Assembly: GCF_000150275.1 (NCBI RefSeq)
Contig: NW_002060962.1
Span: forward strand, 1-23,066
Length of the DNA: 23,066 bases
Source: Trichoplax adhaerens
Lineage: Eukaryota > Placozoa > Uniplacotomia > Trichoplacea > Trichoplacidae
Direction of reading: 5' to 3'
Within the stretch, counting starts at the first letter, position 1. Every line of letters starts with the position of its first letter. A program made the position numbers and the translations under genes. Of the stretch, positions 10,344 to 20,802 are shown piece after piece. Below the pieces are notes generated by a model. The model did not search any database and was not told the DNA's origin. It saw only the letters and a list, made by a program, of their open reading frames with translations.

Positions 10344-10515
10344 GTAAGTTATGAAATAAAAAAATGTATAATGACGTATCATTCATTCTCTTTTCATTTT
10401 CTACTAGTTTATTTTGAGATTTACAAGCGTTTACAATATGCTTCCTCAACCACATGATGATGACGTCAATTTCCTCTAAAAAAAAATGGAAAGTGAAGTC
10501 AGGAACGGGGAAGTA

Positions 10516-10660
10516 GCCTGTGTACAGTACAGTACTGTACACTGTACAGTGTACAGACTGTGCGACAGCTTCACCCGCTCTCCTATCCCACCCCACCCCC
10601 CGGCGTACATAATATACTGTGCTGTACAGTGGATACTGGGTAGTGTACAGTATACACCAA
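10516..10660. repeat. GTAC palindrome cluster with a perfect 22-bp palindrome
   Basis: The segment at 10535-10556 is identical to its own reverse complement over 22 bp (half-site CTGTACACTGT). It is preceded by GTACAGTACAGTACTGTAC. A second group of CTGTACAG-type elements lies at 10617-10655, with a C-rich stretch between the two groups. These are the same motifs as in the block at 9035-9538, so this is a detached patch of that repeat family, inside the presumed intron after first exon copy 1. Confidence 0.85.
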
Positions 10661-10742
10661 ACTCCACTGACTCCGTGCAGCATATTTAGCCTTATTACTT
10701 GTATCATAGCCGATCGATCTATAGAACAGGGAAGCAAGCACG

Positions 10743-10889
10743 ATGAGAAATAGTTTACTTTTATGCTTTTACGCCTTTATGGCAGTTGTGTTTGGAATTA
10801 CGGCAAAGTATGATTGGGATAATCTCTGTGATATGCCGTCTCGCAGAGGATATGCTAAACGATGGAAGTATCTGACTGTATGGAATTTC
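10743..10889 (+). CDS. AIG1/ADTRP-type first exon, copy 2 (alternative first exon or relic)
   Basis: This is a 49-codon exon with its own ATG and a strong phase-0 donor (TTC|GTAAGT). It encodes a membrane segment, then YDW, and WKYLT at 41-45, whose Thr45 corresponds to the AIG1 catalytic Thr. It resembles copy 1 more than copy 3. Both the ATG context and the donor are intact. No complete exon set follows before the next first exon at 11829, only weak exon-2-like and exon-4-like traces. The phase matches exon 2 at 12916, so splicing there would give a full-length family protein with a different N-terminal membrane segment. Otherwise it is a pseudogene remnant. RNA evidence is needed to choose between the two. 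Confidence 0.68.
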
Positions 10890-11181
10890 GTAAGTACCCG
10901 CGATACTGTAGGCAACTCGACAGCGTGCCAATCCTCAATTTGCCATGTTGATATCCGTGACAGTTCATTCCTTTTTTTATACTTCTTCTTTCCGCTTCCG
11001 GTATGCGGCTATCCATAAACTATCAATAAATCCTTGATCCATAAAGCTCCAAAGTTTGCTTTGTTACTTTATGCTAACATTCCCAATTGATCCCGAATTG
11101 AAAAAAACTGAAATGATGACAAGATTATTGCTCATGGCTCGATTGCTTGATACTACCACTTGTTGATTTGAATTGCTCAAG

Positions 11182-11280
11182 TTACCATTAAAGTGTACAA
11201 TGTTAATTGACTGTGATGCGTACACACTACTGCGCAAGACTACTTTGACGTCATCAATCCTCTCGATCCCATTTAGCATG
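11182..11280 (+). pseudogene. Possible degraded AIG1-type exon 2 (copy 2)
   Basis: An open stretch ends LLRKTTLTSSILSIPFSM, resembling the IRDYIFGALVFPIGM and LKDFLFASLAFPFGM ends of intact exons 2. The base pair after it is GG (ATG|GGTCAT) rather than a GT donor, and the 5' part does not match. It sits in the expected order after first exon copy 2. If real, it is non-functional because the donor is lost. The similarity is short, so confidence is low. Confidence 0.28.
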
Positions 11281-11606
11281 GGTCATTCTTTCTTCCTTTT
11301 TAGTACTCCCACTACATCGTGCCCAAACAATACTGTACTCTATAGGGCACAGTAAGCGAGTATGGTCTAGTTGAGGCTGCACTAAGCCAAAATCGGACAT
11401 CTACCTTGAACCATACTGTCTTGGTTGTCCTCATATCGAGCCACGTGGTATCGTCGGCAAGAGGTCACCCACACTGACATGACCCCTATGCCTTGACCCA
11501 AACTATCCATTTTTGCGGGACCTGCAAATATGGCAGTCTGAATGGTTGGCACGGTACTATTGTACCGTCGAGTCGAGTCTTTCTCCTATCCACAAATAAC
11601 TCCTTT

Positions 11607-11684
11607 GATGCATTTATTATTGGAATGATTTTATTAGAATCATTACTGCAATCCTTTAACCCAAAGTATCTTGATATCAATTGA
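11607..11684 (+). pseudogene. Possible degraded AIG1-type exon 4 (copy 2)
   Basis: The frame reads DAFIIGMILLESLL and then QSFNPK. This aligns without gaps to the start of intact exon 4 of copy 3 (HTAVLVFPIIESLL, then VRHDKF). The catalytic His position is Asp here, no AG acceptor precedes it, and a TGA follows at 11682-11684. It lies between copy 2 exon 1 and copy 3 exon 1, as a relic should. Only ESLL and the hydrophobic spacing are shared, so chance similarity is possible. Confidence 0.25.
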
Positions 11685-11828
11685 ATTGATTGAGAATCAC
11701 CGAAGCTTGTTGATAATCTTTGACCTCCGTACCGAACCTTCTTGGTGTTTTAGCCGGTATCGAGTTACTTCCAAGTAGATTAAGAATCATTTAGTGGACA
11801 GTGAAGCCTGATTGAATAATCGATTGTA

Positions 11829-14012
11829 ATGGAGAGAGTAGTTTGGTTTTTATTATATCTAGTCTTTGCAAGTGTATACGCTTATTCGTCGTATTCTTCT
11901 CGTGCATTTATGGCGGATCTGCCTATCGCTAAAGGATATGGTGGCTTGTACAAATTTTTAACTTCATGGAATTTGGTAGGTTGTGCATCAATGCAATACA
12001 GGACAGTATAGCCTATCTTGGCAATAGATTATATAGTGGAAATGCGTTTGTAAATTACTCGACTGTACTGTATAAACAGTTCAAGAAACAACCTCATTAT
12101 GCCTGCATGCCTGGGGTGCTAGTGCTACGTAGGCTCTATTACAATTTCATTGATGATGGATTGTTGTTATTTTTACGGCCACATGCACTGATGGAAGACA
12201 ACCAATACCATCAAGGAGTTGATTTGTATGGAGATAGACTAATATTTTGATTGACACCAAATGATAGGAGATAAAGATTAGATTAGCATCGAGTTTAAAA
12301 TGATCTTGATCTATTTTTGATACGTTGCTAAAAGCTAGAATGAGCTGCAATATCGAGTATAGGATATGCGGATATCAATTGACTTCGATTACAAATGACA
12401 ATGCGTAGTCATCATTCATAACTGGATTGACGTACTATTGCACTTTCTATTCACCTCTGTCAATTTTCCTGTAGTAGTATTTGCAATTACTGTATCTGAT
12501 ACTATGACAGTTGAAACCAAACAGGGTAAAAATCCTATTATATCAAATTCACTGTCCAATATTAACATATGCGATTATGGACGATTATTATCCACGTTAG
12601 ATGCATCGTTGTCTTACAAGTAAGGTACAGAATGATTCATTCGCTTGTAATTAATACCAACCTAAGGTAACGCACTCAGAGTTCGATAATACATTGAAAT
12701 GGTACAGTAAATTTAAGATAGAAGATAATGGCTTGATTGCATTCTGTCGTAATCAGGATCAAAGGACAACGTCAATTATTATTAAATTATGGCAACAAGT
12801 CATTAGGATAATAATAATAAAATGGCACCTTGCTAGAGGAGTATTTGCATTCTTGCAAACTTCTAACTTTATAATTATTCCATTGTATGTCTAAGCATAT
12901 TCTTTTCTTCTTTAGCATTTACAAACACTGTATTACTATTATGCCCTGCTGGCTACTATGTACGTGCTCATCAGTAAAGCTGAAAGAAGTATTTTATTAA
13001 CAATAAGAGATTATATATTTGGTGCTCTGGTTTTTCCGATTGGCATGGTAATTTCTTTTAAATACAACCAATTGTAATGCTATATACATCGTAGTTCTTG
13101 CCAATAAATAAATAGCGTATAGATTTATTAAAGTACTAAAAATTGCCTTAGTACTTTATTTCATATACGTGTATACGAAGTAATTCATGATCTGTAGTTT
13201 CACAAGTCTGGACGTAATTGAAATGCTTATTTTCTGTTATATCTTGGATAGTACGTTGGAGTGATATTTTGGGCCATGTATAACTTCGACCGTGAAGTAA
13301 TTTATCCTCGGTCATTGGATCAATATGTTCCAGTGGTGATCAATCATGTCTGGGTAAAATAATCGACACAAATACTGAGATTTTAATGTTACAGTTACAG
13401 TATTAATGTTCGATTATATCGTATGTGATATAGTGACATTCTTAACGCTACATACCTTTCAACCTGTGAGATTTCTTAGAAAATAAATGTATTCGACTTT
13501 GCTTAGTGTTTGGCGTTAGTATAGATTAGTAGTTTTATTTTATTTTCGATACATGTGAGTAAAGTGTGATAGATCAATTGTGATACTTATTGAGTTTATT
13601 TGCTTACATATAGCATACTGCTGTGTTAGTATTCCCTATAATTGAATCACTGCTTGTAAGACATGACAAGTTTCCAAGTCGTTCAAAAGGTTATGTAGGA
13701 TTATTCATATTCAAGCTATTTTATTTGATATGGTGAGTATGCCTTTTGCTACTATTGCGCAACGTATAGATGTAGTTATAAATAGAACGTCTTATGTTGG
13801 ATAGGGTTTTCTATATTGGATTATATCATAATCTATGGATATATCCGTTTATGCGAGTGATGAACAACACTCAATTTACAATATTTATACTGGTGTCAAT
13901 TATTATCGATGCTGCTTGTTTCGAGGTTGGATACCGTCTAAATAGGGTAAAGAATCCTGGCAATGAAGGTAGGACTCGTTACTGCAGTACTAGTAGACAT
14001 CAAGTGTCATGA
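11829..14012 (+). CDS. AIG1-like: AIG1/ADTRP-like membrane hydrolase, copy 3 (complete)
   Basis: Five exons: 11829-11975, 12916-13047, 13252-13353, 13614-13732 and 13805-14012, phases 0, 0, 0, 2, about 235 residues (human AIG1 about 240). Family landmarks are YKFLT with Thr45 at the end of exon 1; IRDYIFGALVFPIGM closing exon 2; FWAMYNFDREVIYP in exon 3; and NHVW|HT across exons 3/4 with His128. Thr45 and His128 match the catalytic Thr43/His134 of human AIG1, a multi-pass endoplasmic-reticulum or membrane hydrolase of FAHFA lipids. That activity is known for the family and inferred here. It is the copy closest to vertebrate AIG1 (DREVIYP against DREMIYP). The 940-nt first intron is much longer than in the sister genes, and two unattached first exons lie upstream. 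The 3' end is ambiguous: a donor at 13969 could join 14082, giving a tail NEGSTAEKVKGQ and a stop at 14113. An AATAAA lies at 14248. Confidence 0.9.
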
Positions 14013-14247
14013 GCGTCTTATAGTTATAAAGTTAAAATTGTGTCCGTTAACAGTATAATTTATCATCTTCATAAATAACAGGATCCACTGCAGAAAAGGT
14101 TAAGGGACAATAACACCTTGCGATCAAGTACGATTTAGCATCCGGTATTGGCCGCAAGAATGATCCATTCTCACCCATTGAGCATATGACTATGTTAAAT
14201 TATATGTAATTGATGATGACAGTGACTGTGTTAATAGATAATTTTAT

Positions 14248-14253
14248 AATAAA
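14248..14253 (+). terminator. AATAAA polyadenylation signal for AIG1-like copy 3
   Basis: A canonical plus-strand AATAAA lies 135-236 nt after the two possible stop codons of copy 3 and before the next gene. In an AT-rich region such hexamers also occur by chance. Confidence 0.45.
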
Positions 14254-15223
14254 AGTTAACTAAATTTACTATAAAGGCAATGAACAAATTGTTTTATTAC
14301 ATGAATATTCTGAAAGTTTCAAACTTATTATCGCCATGTATTATTTAGATGCATTTTATCAAACTTACTATTGTCAGGTCCATTCTTGATTGAATTTTGT
14401 CAAATCGCCATTATATCCATTTGTTCAGTGTACGTAGAATAGCTAGGCTCTTGCTTATTTAGATTATTCCATCATGACAATTACGTCATGTGTCAAGAGT
14501 AGGTCAGTACGTACAAAAACATTCAAGGCTATTTCTTAACCAACAACATAATTCGTATTTATTGGATACATTCTTGTAATAACCTTGATAGTGGAATAGG
14601 TCAATTTGTAATGCCAGCGCTTTCAATTCTACGATGGGATGATTGACATCATCAGCGAATCGTGTAATTATAGCATTTTAGACAGGTACATTTGTCATGG
14701 CTTTTTGATAAAGTTTCGCTATGCATAATATTCATGGGCTTGTAAACGTTTATCATGTACGCATAAATTAATAAAATCAGTAAAAATAAACCTAGGTGTA
14801 CGCGAATTATGAACGTATATGAAAGCCACAATTTCCGTGCTTATTAGTGGGAAATATTTACTAGGAGTAATTTCATCCCTCATCATTGTCGGAATTCTGA
14901 ATGTCTGTATGTCCGTATTTAGTTTCTACAATAGACAGCCATTAGAGTAACGATTGGACAGCTGTAGAGTGTTTGTAAGCTAGTGAGTAAAGGGTTAGAA
15001 AACGTAGCTCTACTTTTACATCTCCAACTTCTGCAAGTAGTACTAAGCATTTTATAAGTTGTTGTCGACTTTATTGAATAAATCGACACTCCAATTCTAC
15101 ATTATAGGCAAACTAATTTACTTATCATTTATTTGTAGGGAATAAGCAGTTGTTATAGCCTCAAATATTCGTCTTGTACGCACATTTATTCACCTATCTT
15201 ACTACATAAATCAAATTGAAACG
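14254..15223. other. Intergenic spacer between AIG1-like copies 3 and 4
   Basis: This is about 970 nt of AT-rich sequence without recognisable exon, RNA gene or repeat. It should contain the promoter of copy 4 on its right. No extra AIG1-type first exon (a W-K-F/Y-L/M-T codon pattern followed by a GT donor) was found in it. Confidence 0.45.
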
Positions 15224-17146
15224 ATGGCAAACCCTAACTCTCAATCGCCACTGTTATTTCATCTGATTTGTTTCACTCTATATTTTGGTGCTTTATTGTA
15301 TGATATGCTATTTCTTCCTACCTTTGGACTCCGAAAGATTTATGGGCACAGGTGGAAATTTTTAACAATTTGGTGTTTGGTAAGGTTACATTAAATTTTT
15401 GATGTATATAGGTACTTTTAAACTGTATCATAATAACGTGTAACATTTCGACAGCATAAGAACGATTAAAGTTTGCTAGTGTGATATTATGGTTATAATG
15501 AAAATAAACTGCATTATCTGCATTGCTCGCCATAACGAGTCGCTGCATTATCGTACGTCGTATTTTTGGATGTATTTTTGACGATATGATATAATGAGTC
15601 GATGCAAGAGTCACGCTTTATCCTGGAAGAAGCTGATGATCTCCATTAGTACCTCAATCAATTCAATCAAAAGCAGATTACTGTTCAGTATTTTTGTATA
15701 TTGTTGCAAACATAGGATTACATGTTGTACATCAATTAAAATTTTAATTGCATAAGCAGAATCTATTGTTACTTAAGAAACGCTTCAATATTCTCCACTA
15801 CGATAAGTCGAATGTAAAATCTGTCATTTTTGGTAGCAGGGAAAGTAATTTTTATCCTGCACTGCTTCTAAATTAGGTAGAATAATCCTGATTGCCGTTA
15901 CTACGCTAAAATTGAGCACTTTATTGTTTCTAGTTGATCCAAATACTGTATAACTTCATCGCTGTCCTGTCCGCTGTCACCCCAATATTGACGAACAGGG
16001 TGAAATCCTTGAAAGACTTTTTATTTGCTTCACTGGCATTCCCTTTCGGAATGGTAAGTGTGACTTATTTTAAGTCTTAATTTATAATTGCTTTTATCAC
16101 ATTTTGTGTAGCTATTTACGTAGACTACTAGATATGCTTTCGGTAGATACAATCTTTATGAGTATATGCATTAGCAAATCTTATCTGAAAATCAGAATAT
16201 AAGAATAGCTACGATCATGATATTTGTATCTATAATCTCTCCTTTATATCATCAAAGCTCGGATTATGTAGAAAGAGTTGTACGATTATCATTGCTACAT
16301 GTTGTAGGATTACAGTATACAGACTCCAGAAATTTTAGCTGTTACGTACGTTTCTCAAACAGTTATAAGATATTCTACGGTATGCATAGGAGCTGGTGAT
16401 GGAATTATGATAAACACCATAAATAAAAATGAAATATAAAATATGTGTAGTCATCTACTTTAATCATCTACTAGCAGAAAATTGCAACTAAGAAGCTTTT
16501 AAATAATTGCAATTCTAGCTCGTTTCGTCCATGTTTTGGATATTATACTGCTTGGAACCAGACTTCGTTTATCCTTTGGCTGAGAGAAAAATTGTCCCTG
16601 TAGCGTTGAATCATATTTGGGTAAGAATAATTTGAGTGTACTCTGTAATCATTCGTATATAAGATATACCTCTGATACTCGAAAAATATCCATACAATTT
16701 CACTAATGAATATTTTATATTTAATAGCATACCTTAGTATTTATTAGTCCTATGCTCGATGTACTACTTTATGAGCATAAATATCCTTCAAGGATCTATG
16801 GGCACTTTTGCTTAGCAACTTTTGCATTACTCTATATTGGATGGTGAGCAATTATCAAATGTGATATAGGTTTTTATAACCTCAATGCATTTTAAATGAT
16901 GCCATTATTCAATAGTCTAAGGTTTTAACATCAGCTTTTATATTTTATATTTACAGCATCTTTTGGATAGCTCATGTTGCTAAAGTATGGATATACGGAG
17001 TATTAGAGACTATGTCTGCGCCAATGGTCGTTGTTTTCTGTTTAGTGCTCGTTTTAGTAACGATTCTATTATATGAATTTGGATACTGGCTGGAACGAAG
17101 GAAGAAACGGGTATTGGTAGTCTTTACGACATGTCATCAGTATTAA
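15224..17146 (+). CDS. AIG1-like: AIG1/ADTRP-like membrane hydrolase, copy 4 (complete)
   Basis: Five exons: 15224-15379, 15934-16053, 16519-16620, 16728-16843 and 16957-17146, phases 0, 0, 0, 2, about 227 residues. Exon 1 ends HRWKFLTIWCL with Thr48. Exon 2 starts LIQILY and ends LKDFLFASLAFPFGM. Exon 3 has FWILYCL and NHIW. Exon 4 begins HT with His127 and includes HKYPSR, matching the H-x-YPSR element of human AIG1. Exon 5 ends in a basic tail (LERRKKR). The Thr/His catalytic pair of the family is kept, so FAHFA-type ester hydrolysis in a membrane is a reasonable inference. Exon 3 has lost the DRE-x-IYP motif (EPDFVYP), which suggests divergence in substrate or partner. Exon 3 length (102 nt) is identical in all three complete genes. 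Introns of 554, 465, 107 and 113 nt hold nothing recognised. Confidence 0.9.
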
Positions 17147-18517
17147 TAATACAATTAATGTAGATACCTATGGTTAAGTAGTTTTTCATAGCAAAATATA
17201 GCGAAAATTATTGGTCATTTTCGAGTAATTGAGCATCGTCATCACTACAAATTATATGATCTTGAATAGTTTTATTTTTTATATGATTACAGACGCTAAA
17301 GTTAAATTAGTTAGCAAATGTTTCTTAAGAAAAACTTATGGTCTATGATGGATTGTAAAGACACTCAGGAATGAAGTTTACAGAGAATCGCTTTGATAAC
17401 GTTGAATACTTCAAAAATTTGAGATTTTAGTCCTAAAGTGATAGTAATTCAAATCGATTAGATCGTTTCAGGCATCCCCTGCGAATCTAATATACTAACC
17501 GTCTGCAACTTCTGACTCGCAAACAAACTTTAAATTTATCAGGAAGAGGCTACTGAGTTTGAGCCTCAAGAGTCAAGATATGATTTAATTTGTTATTGAA
17601 TTAACTAGATATTTCAGTTTTAAAGAAACTAGGATCCTAAGACATTGAACATGATTAAGTTCAAATCTTTGGTACTAATAAAATAATCTATCGTCGTTTA
17701 CTATTGATAATTAATTATCATCAAAGAATATCCAGCTAGTGTATTCATACTGAATGCTGTCTTTAGGTTCCTATTCCAGATATCCATCTATTTGCTCAAA
17801 TATATTATTGGGAGAAAAAATAGTATTCTGCATTTTGTTTTACGAAATTTAAGATCAGATAATTTTGTATATCCTTTACGTAACGTATAGCAAGTTATTT
17901 ATTGTATAGTATAGTTATCTCAGTGTGTTGGTTACTCTTCAGTATTTTATGATATAATATGGTTGAAGTTAAATTAAATATTAACTACAAAAATAAAGGT
18001 GAAATAACATTTATTAAAATTAACATTAAATTTCTGTTTAAATTTTTGAGGCAGTGAATGATTTATGACAGCAAACATGAATGAACGTGATTAGATCTAG
18101 TCACTGCGGTATTTTACTAATCTGTCAATTGGAATCACAACGACAGCATATCAATTATTACATAGCATTATCTTAATACCACAGTGCATGTACGATATTT
18201 CTGCAAAGTAACACACTCTGAGAGTATAATTTCGATATTTATAGCACTAAGTTTTAACATCGTGCACGGTGGTAATTTATACTACCTCATTTATAGTAAC
18301 ACACTTGCAAATCTGACGGTTTACAAAATGTCTGGTATCTATTTACATACTTTATAACCTTCCACTATAAGTGCTGTAGATTCGCTTTTTACAACATTAG
18401 ATCAAAATATTACAACTATAATTAGTGAAACCATGCTAGTTTTTAACATTTTAACATTAACAATACGTGCAACAGTAGACTCAACGTATTACGTTTTGTT
18501 AGCCTCTGCTACTATGT
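17147..18517. other. Intergenic, no gene recognised
   Basis: AT-rich sequence follows the stop codon of AIG1-like copy 4. I looked for further AIG1-type exons (a W-K-x-L-T end, an FP-x-x-M end, an N-H...HT junction) and found none. There is no reverse-transcriptase or integrase-like reading frame here that could belong to the LTR-like element at 18518. Confidence 0.45.
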
Positions 18518-18933
18518 TGTCACAACGTCGTTTGCAACAATCGGATTCCCGTTCCACACTTATCCTACTCTCCTCTGTCCTACCGTAAAACTGCCACCAG
18601 GCGTCACTACTCGCTCTACTTCAGCGAAGGACCTCAGTCAACAGTAAAGGCGGACTAGAAGCGTCTGGATAAATTTACTAAACTAACTTTATTAGGTCTC
18701 CGTATTTTCCTCCTCTCTAGCGAGGTAAATTACAACCTCTTATATACTTGTATCAAATCTACACCTTTTCCACCTGTTAATTATTCTTATGCATAACTTA
18801 GTCTTTTCTATAACTTTGTAATCCTATTAATTAGTATCGAAAAAATATGTGATAATTGATATTATTATGCACTAATAATATTATAGCGCCAATTAACAAT
18901 TTAAGATCTAACAGATTCCCTACAAGTGTGACA
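18518..18933 (-). mobile_element. Candidate solo LTR of a retrotransposon (about 416 bp)
   Basis: The segment is bounded by short inverted ends, TGTCACA at 18518 and TGTGACA ending 18933, as in Gypsy/BEL-type LTRs (TG...CA). Read on the minus strand it has a TATA-like element, CAAGTATATAAG (at about 18739-18750), followed about 50 nt later by AATAAAG (18687-18693). That is the U3/R order expected of an LTR. Positions 18520-18740 are visibly richer in G+C than the surroundings. No second LTR, primer-binding site or pol frame is in the window. I see no matching target-site duplication: flanks are ATGT on the left and ACCG on the right. The call is therefore moderate and rests on architecture only. 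Confidence 0.42.
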
Positions 18934-20802
18934 ACCGCCATTTTGGTTATTACACGTCATTGGCATATTAAGTATCTTACTTCTACACATTTGTTAATGG
19001 AAGTCCATTAACGATTGAATCTCACAATATTAATAGATCATAATATTTATGATTATCTAATCGTAACCGTCTATTTCTTCTTCAATAACATTATCACATA
19101 ATATCTTAAACCGTAACATATGTACAAAAGCAATTTGGATATGGCCAAGTTAGGACTTAATTGGATAACATAGCATACATGTGATCATATGCTTAGCTTA
19201 TGAAAGTAATTTAGCTGATTTGGCTTTCTTTTTGTACGATAAATTAGACATACATAAGCATTCATTATTAATGATTAAAATAGTCCATATTCAAATACCA
19301 CTATGTAGTGGAATAATGGTTACTGAACATTTTTACGTCAAAAGACAAGATTAGACGATCAGAAATCTACTAGATGTTAGAGTATTAAACTTATGTAGGT
19401 AATAAATCGCTGTATAATTAATTTAGAATAATAATTATAGCTCAAAGAATATATGCTCTTATATTTACAAAAATTCATTACAGTATTAGTTACCGCTTCC
19501 TACCTCCATGCTGTGATGAATGCCTAATAGAATCAACATACTATAGCACATAGTCGACGTTTTAATGCGCACAGCAATAAGCTAACTGTAGCACCCCAAT
19601 TATAAACTAATTGCCTGGGTGCAAATTCATAGGTAGCACATTTTGTTCATTTTATCCCAAGTAATTGTAAACTGTCTAACAATTTGAGTATACGTATACT
19701 ATTGGTAAGGGTAATTTCTCATAACGTACAAGTAACAGTAAAATTAGTAAGGATACTCGCGTATAGTAGCTTACGGATAGACATCTATACCCGTATGGTA
19801 TCACGAGATTCAAACAATATAATGATCCATGCGAAAATATGTGAGAAAATTATTGGGGCATGGAGAAGTCTATGATTGGATATCATGAATAAAATCACAC
19901 CATAGCTGCTATAGCTTAAAAAAAGTGATCTATTACTTATTAATTAATAATCTAAAAGTATGCATTATAATTATTAAAGTTTGTAAGAATGTATTGTATA
20001 TATGCCATACGCAGGAAAATAAAACTGTAAACTTTACTAAATTATATTTACAAAACATGATTTGCTTTCAGTTAATGCTGACAATGTTAGAAAATTTATA
20101 AAGCTAACGATAGGTTAAAACATATCTATTCTACCAAATATTTTTATGGTAATAAAGTAGCTAGATTGATTCGTTGCTGTAAATACTAGATGTAAGTGGG
20201 GCTATCGACACTATGTAATTAAACTAAATTAATACTGTAGCCTCGAGTTCGTAGAGGCTATTATCGCGATGGACTATGGATCAAAGTACATATTTACTGC
20301 ACTAATAATATTTACTGTTGCATCATGTGTATGATTTAATGTTATTATACTATTCATAAGGGCAAACTTTGAATAACACAGCTATTGAATGAAATGATAA
20401 GCAACATAGTAGGCTAATTAAATATTTAATAACCACGAGTAAAAACAGATAGCTTAATCATTAATAATAATAGTTAACCTTTCTCGGTCAAATGAGGGTT
20501 GTAGGGTGTGATGCTTGCATATTATATTTTATTATACAGTTAAAGGCGGTTAATTATAATATATGCATACATTTGTATTATTTACAGACTGCAGAGTAGC
20601 GAATATCTATTTATTATTGGTAATAACTTTGATACGAAACCTTAAATACTATTAAATATCTTACTTATGGTACAAAAAATAATATCTATTGGCGGTATTA
20701 CCAAAGTATATACTGTTGAAGATCTTTTCTATCGTCTAGGACGACGAACGAAACATTTTTTCCTTAATCGATAATCAATATTAGGAGGCTACTAAACCAG
20801 AA
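18934..20802. other. Intergenic, no gene recognised; promoter side of AIG1-like copy 5
   Basis: This is about 1.9 kb of AT-rich DNA. The only structure noted is an imperfect hairpin at 19591-19622 (GCACCC with CAATTA, paired to TAATTG and GGGTGC). The last 150 nt probably contain the 5' UTR of copy 5. No exon, RNA gene or transposase frame was recognised. Confidence 0.45.

Noticed and set aside
10231-10737. Long open frame on the minus strand (about 168 codons)
   Set aside because: It runs through the GTAC palindrome cluster, shows no recognisable family, and opposes the AIG1-type exons. Its openness comes from repeat sequence.
12474-12619. Exon-like segment in AIG1-like copy 3 intron 1 (pyrimidine-rich acceptor at the left, GTAAGG donor at the right)
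   Set aside because: The open frame has no similarity to the family, and its phases do not fit a phase-0 intron without a frameshift. Probably chance, though RNA data could revive it.
19591-19622. Imperfect hairpin with GCACCC/GGGTGC arms
   Set aside because: The stem is interrupted and isolated. No flanking target duplication, gene or conserved RNA motif was seen, so it is not called as a MITE or ncRNA.
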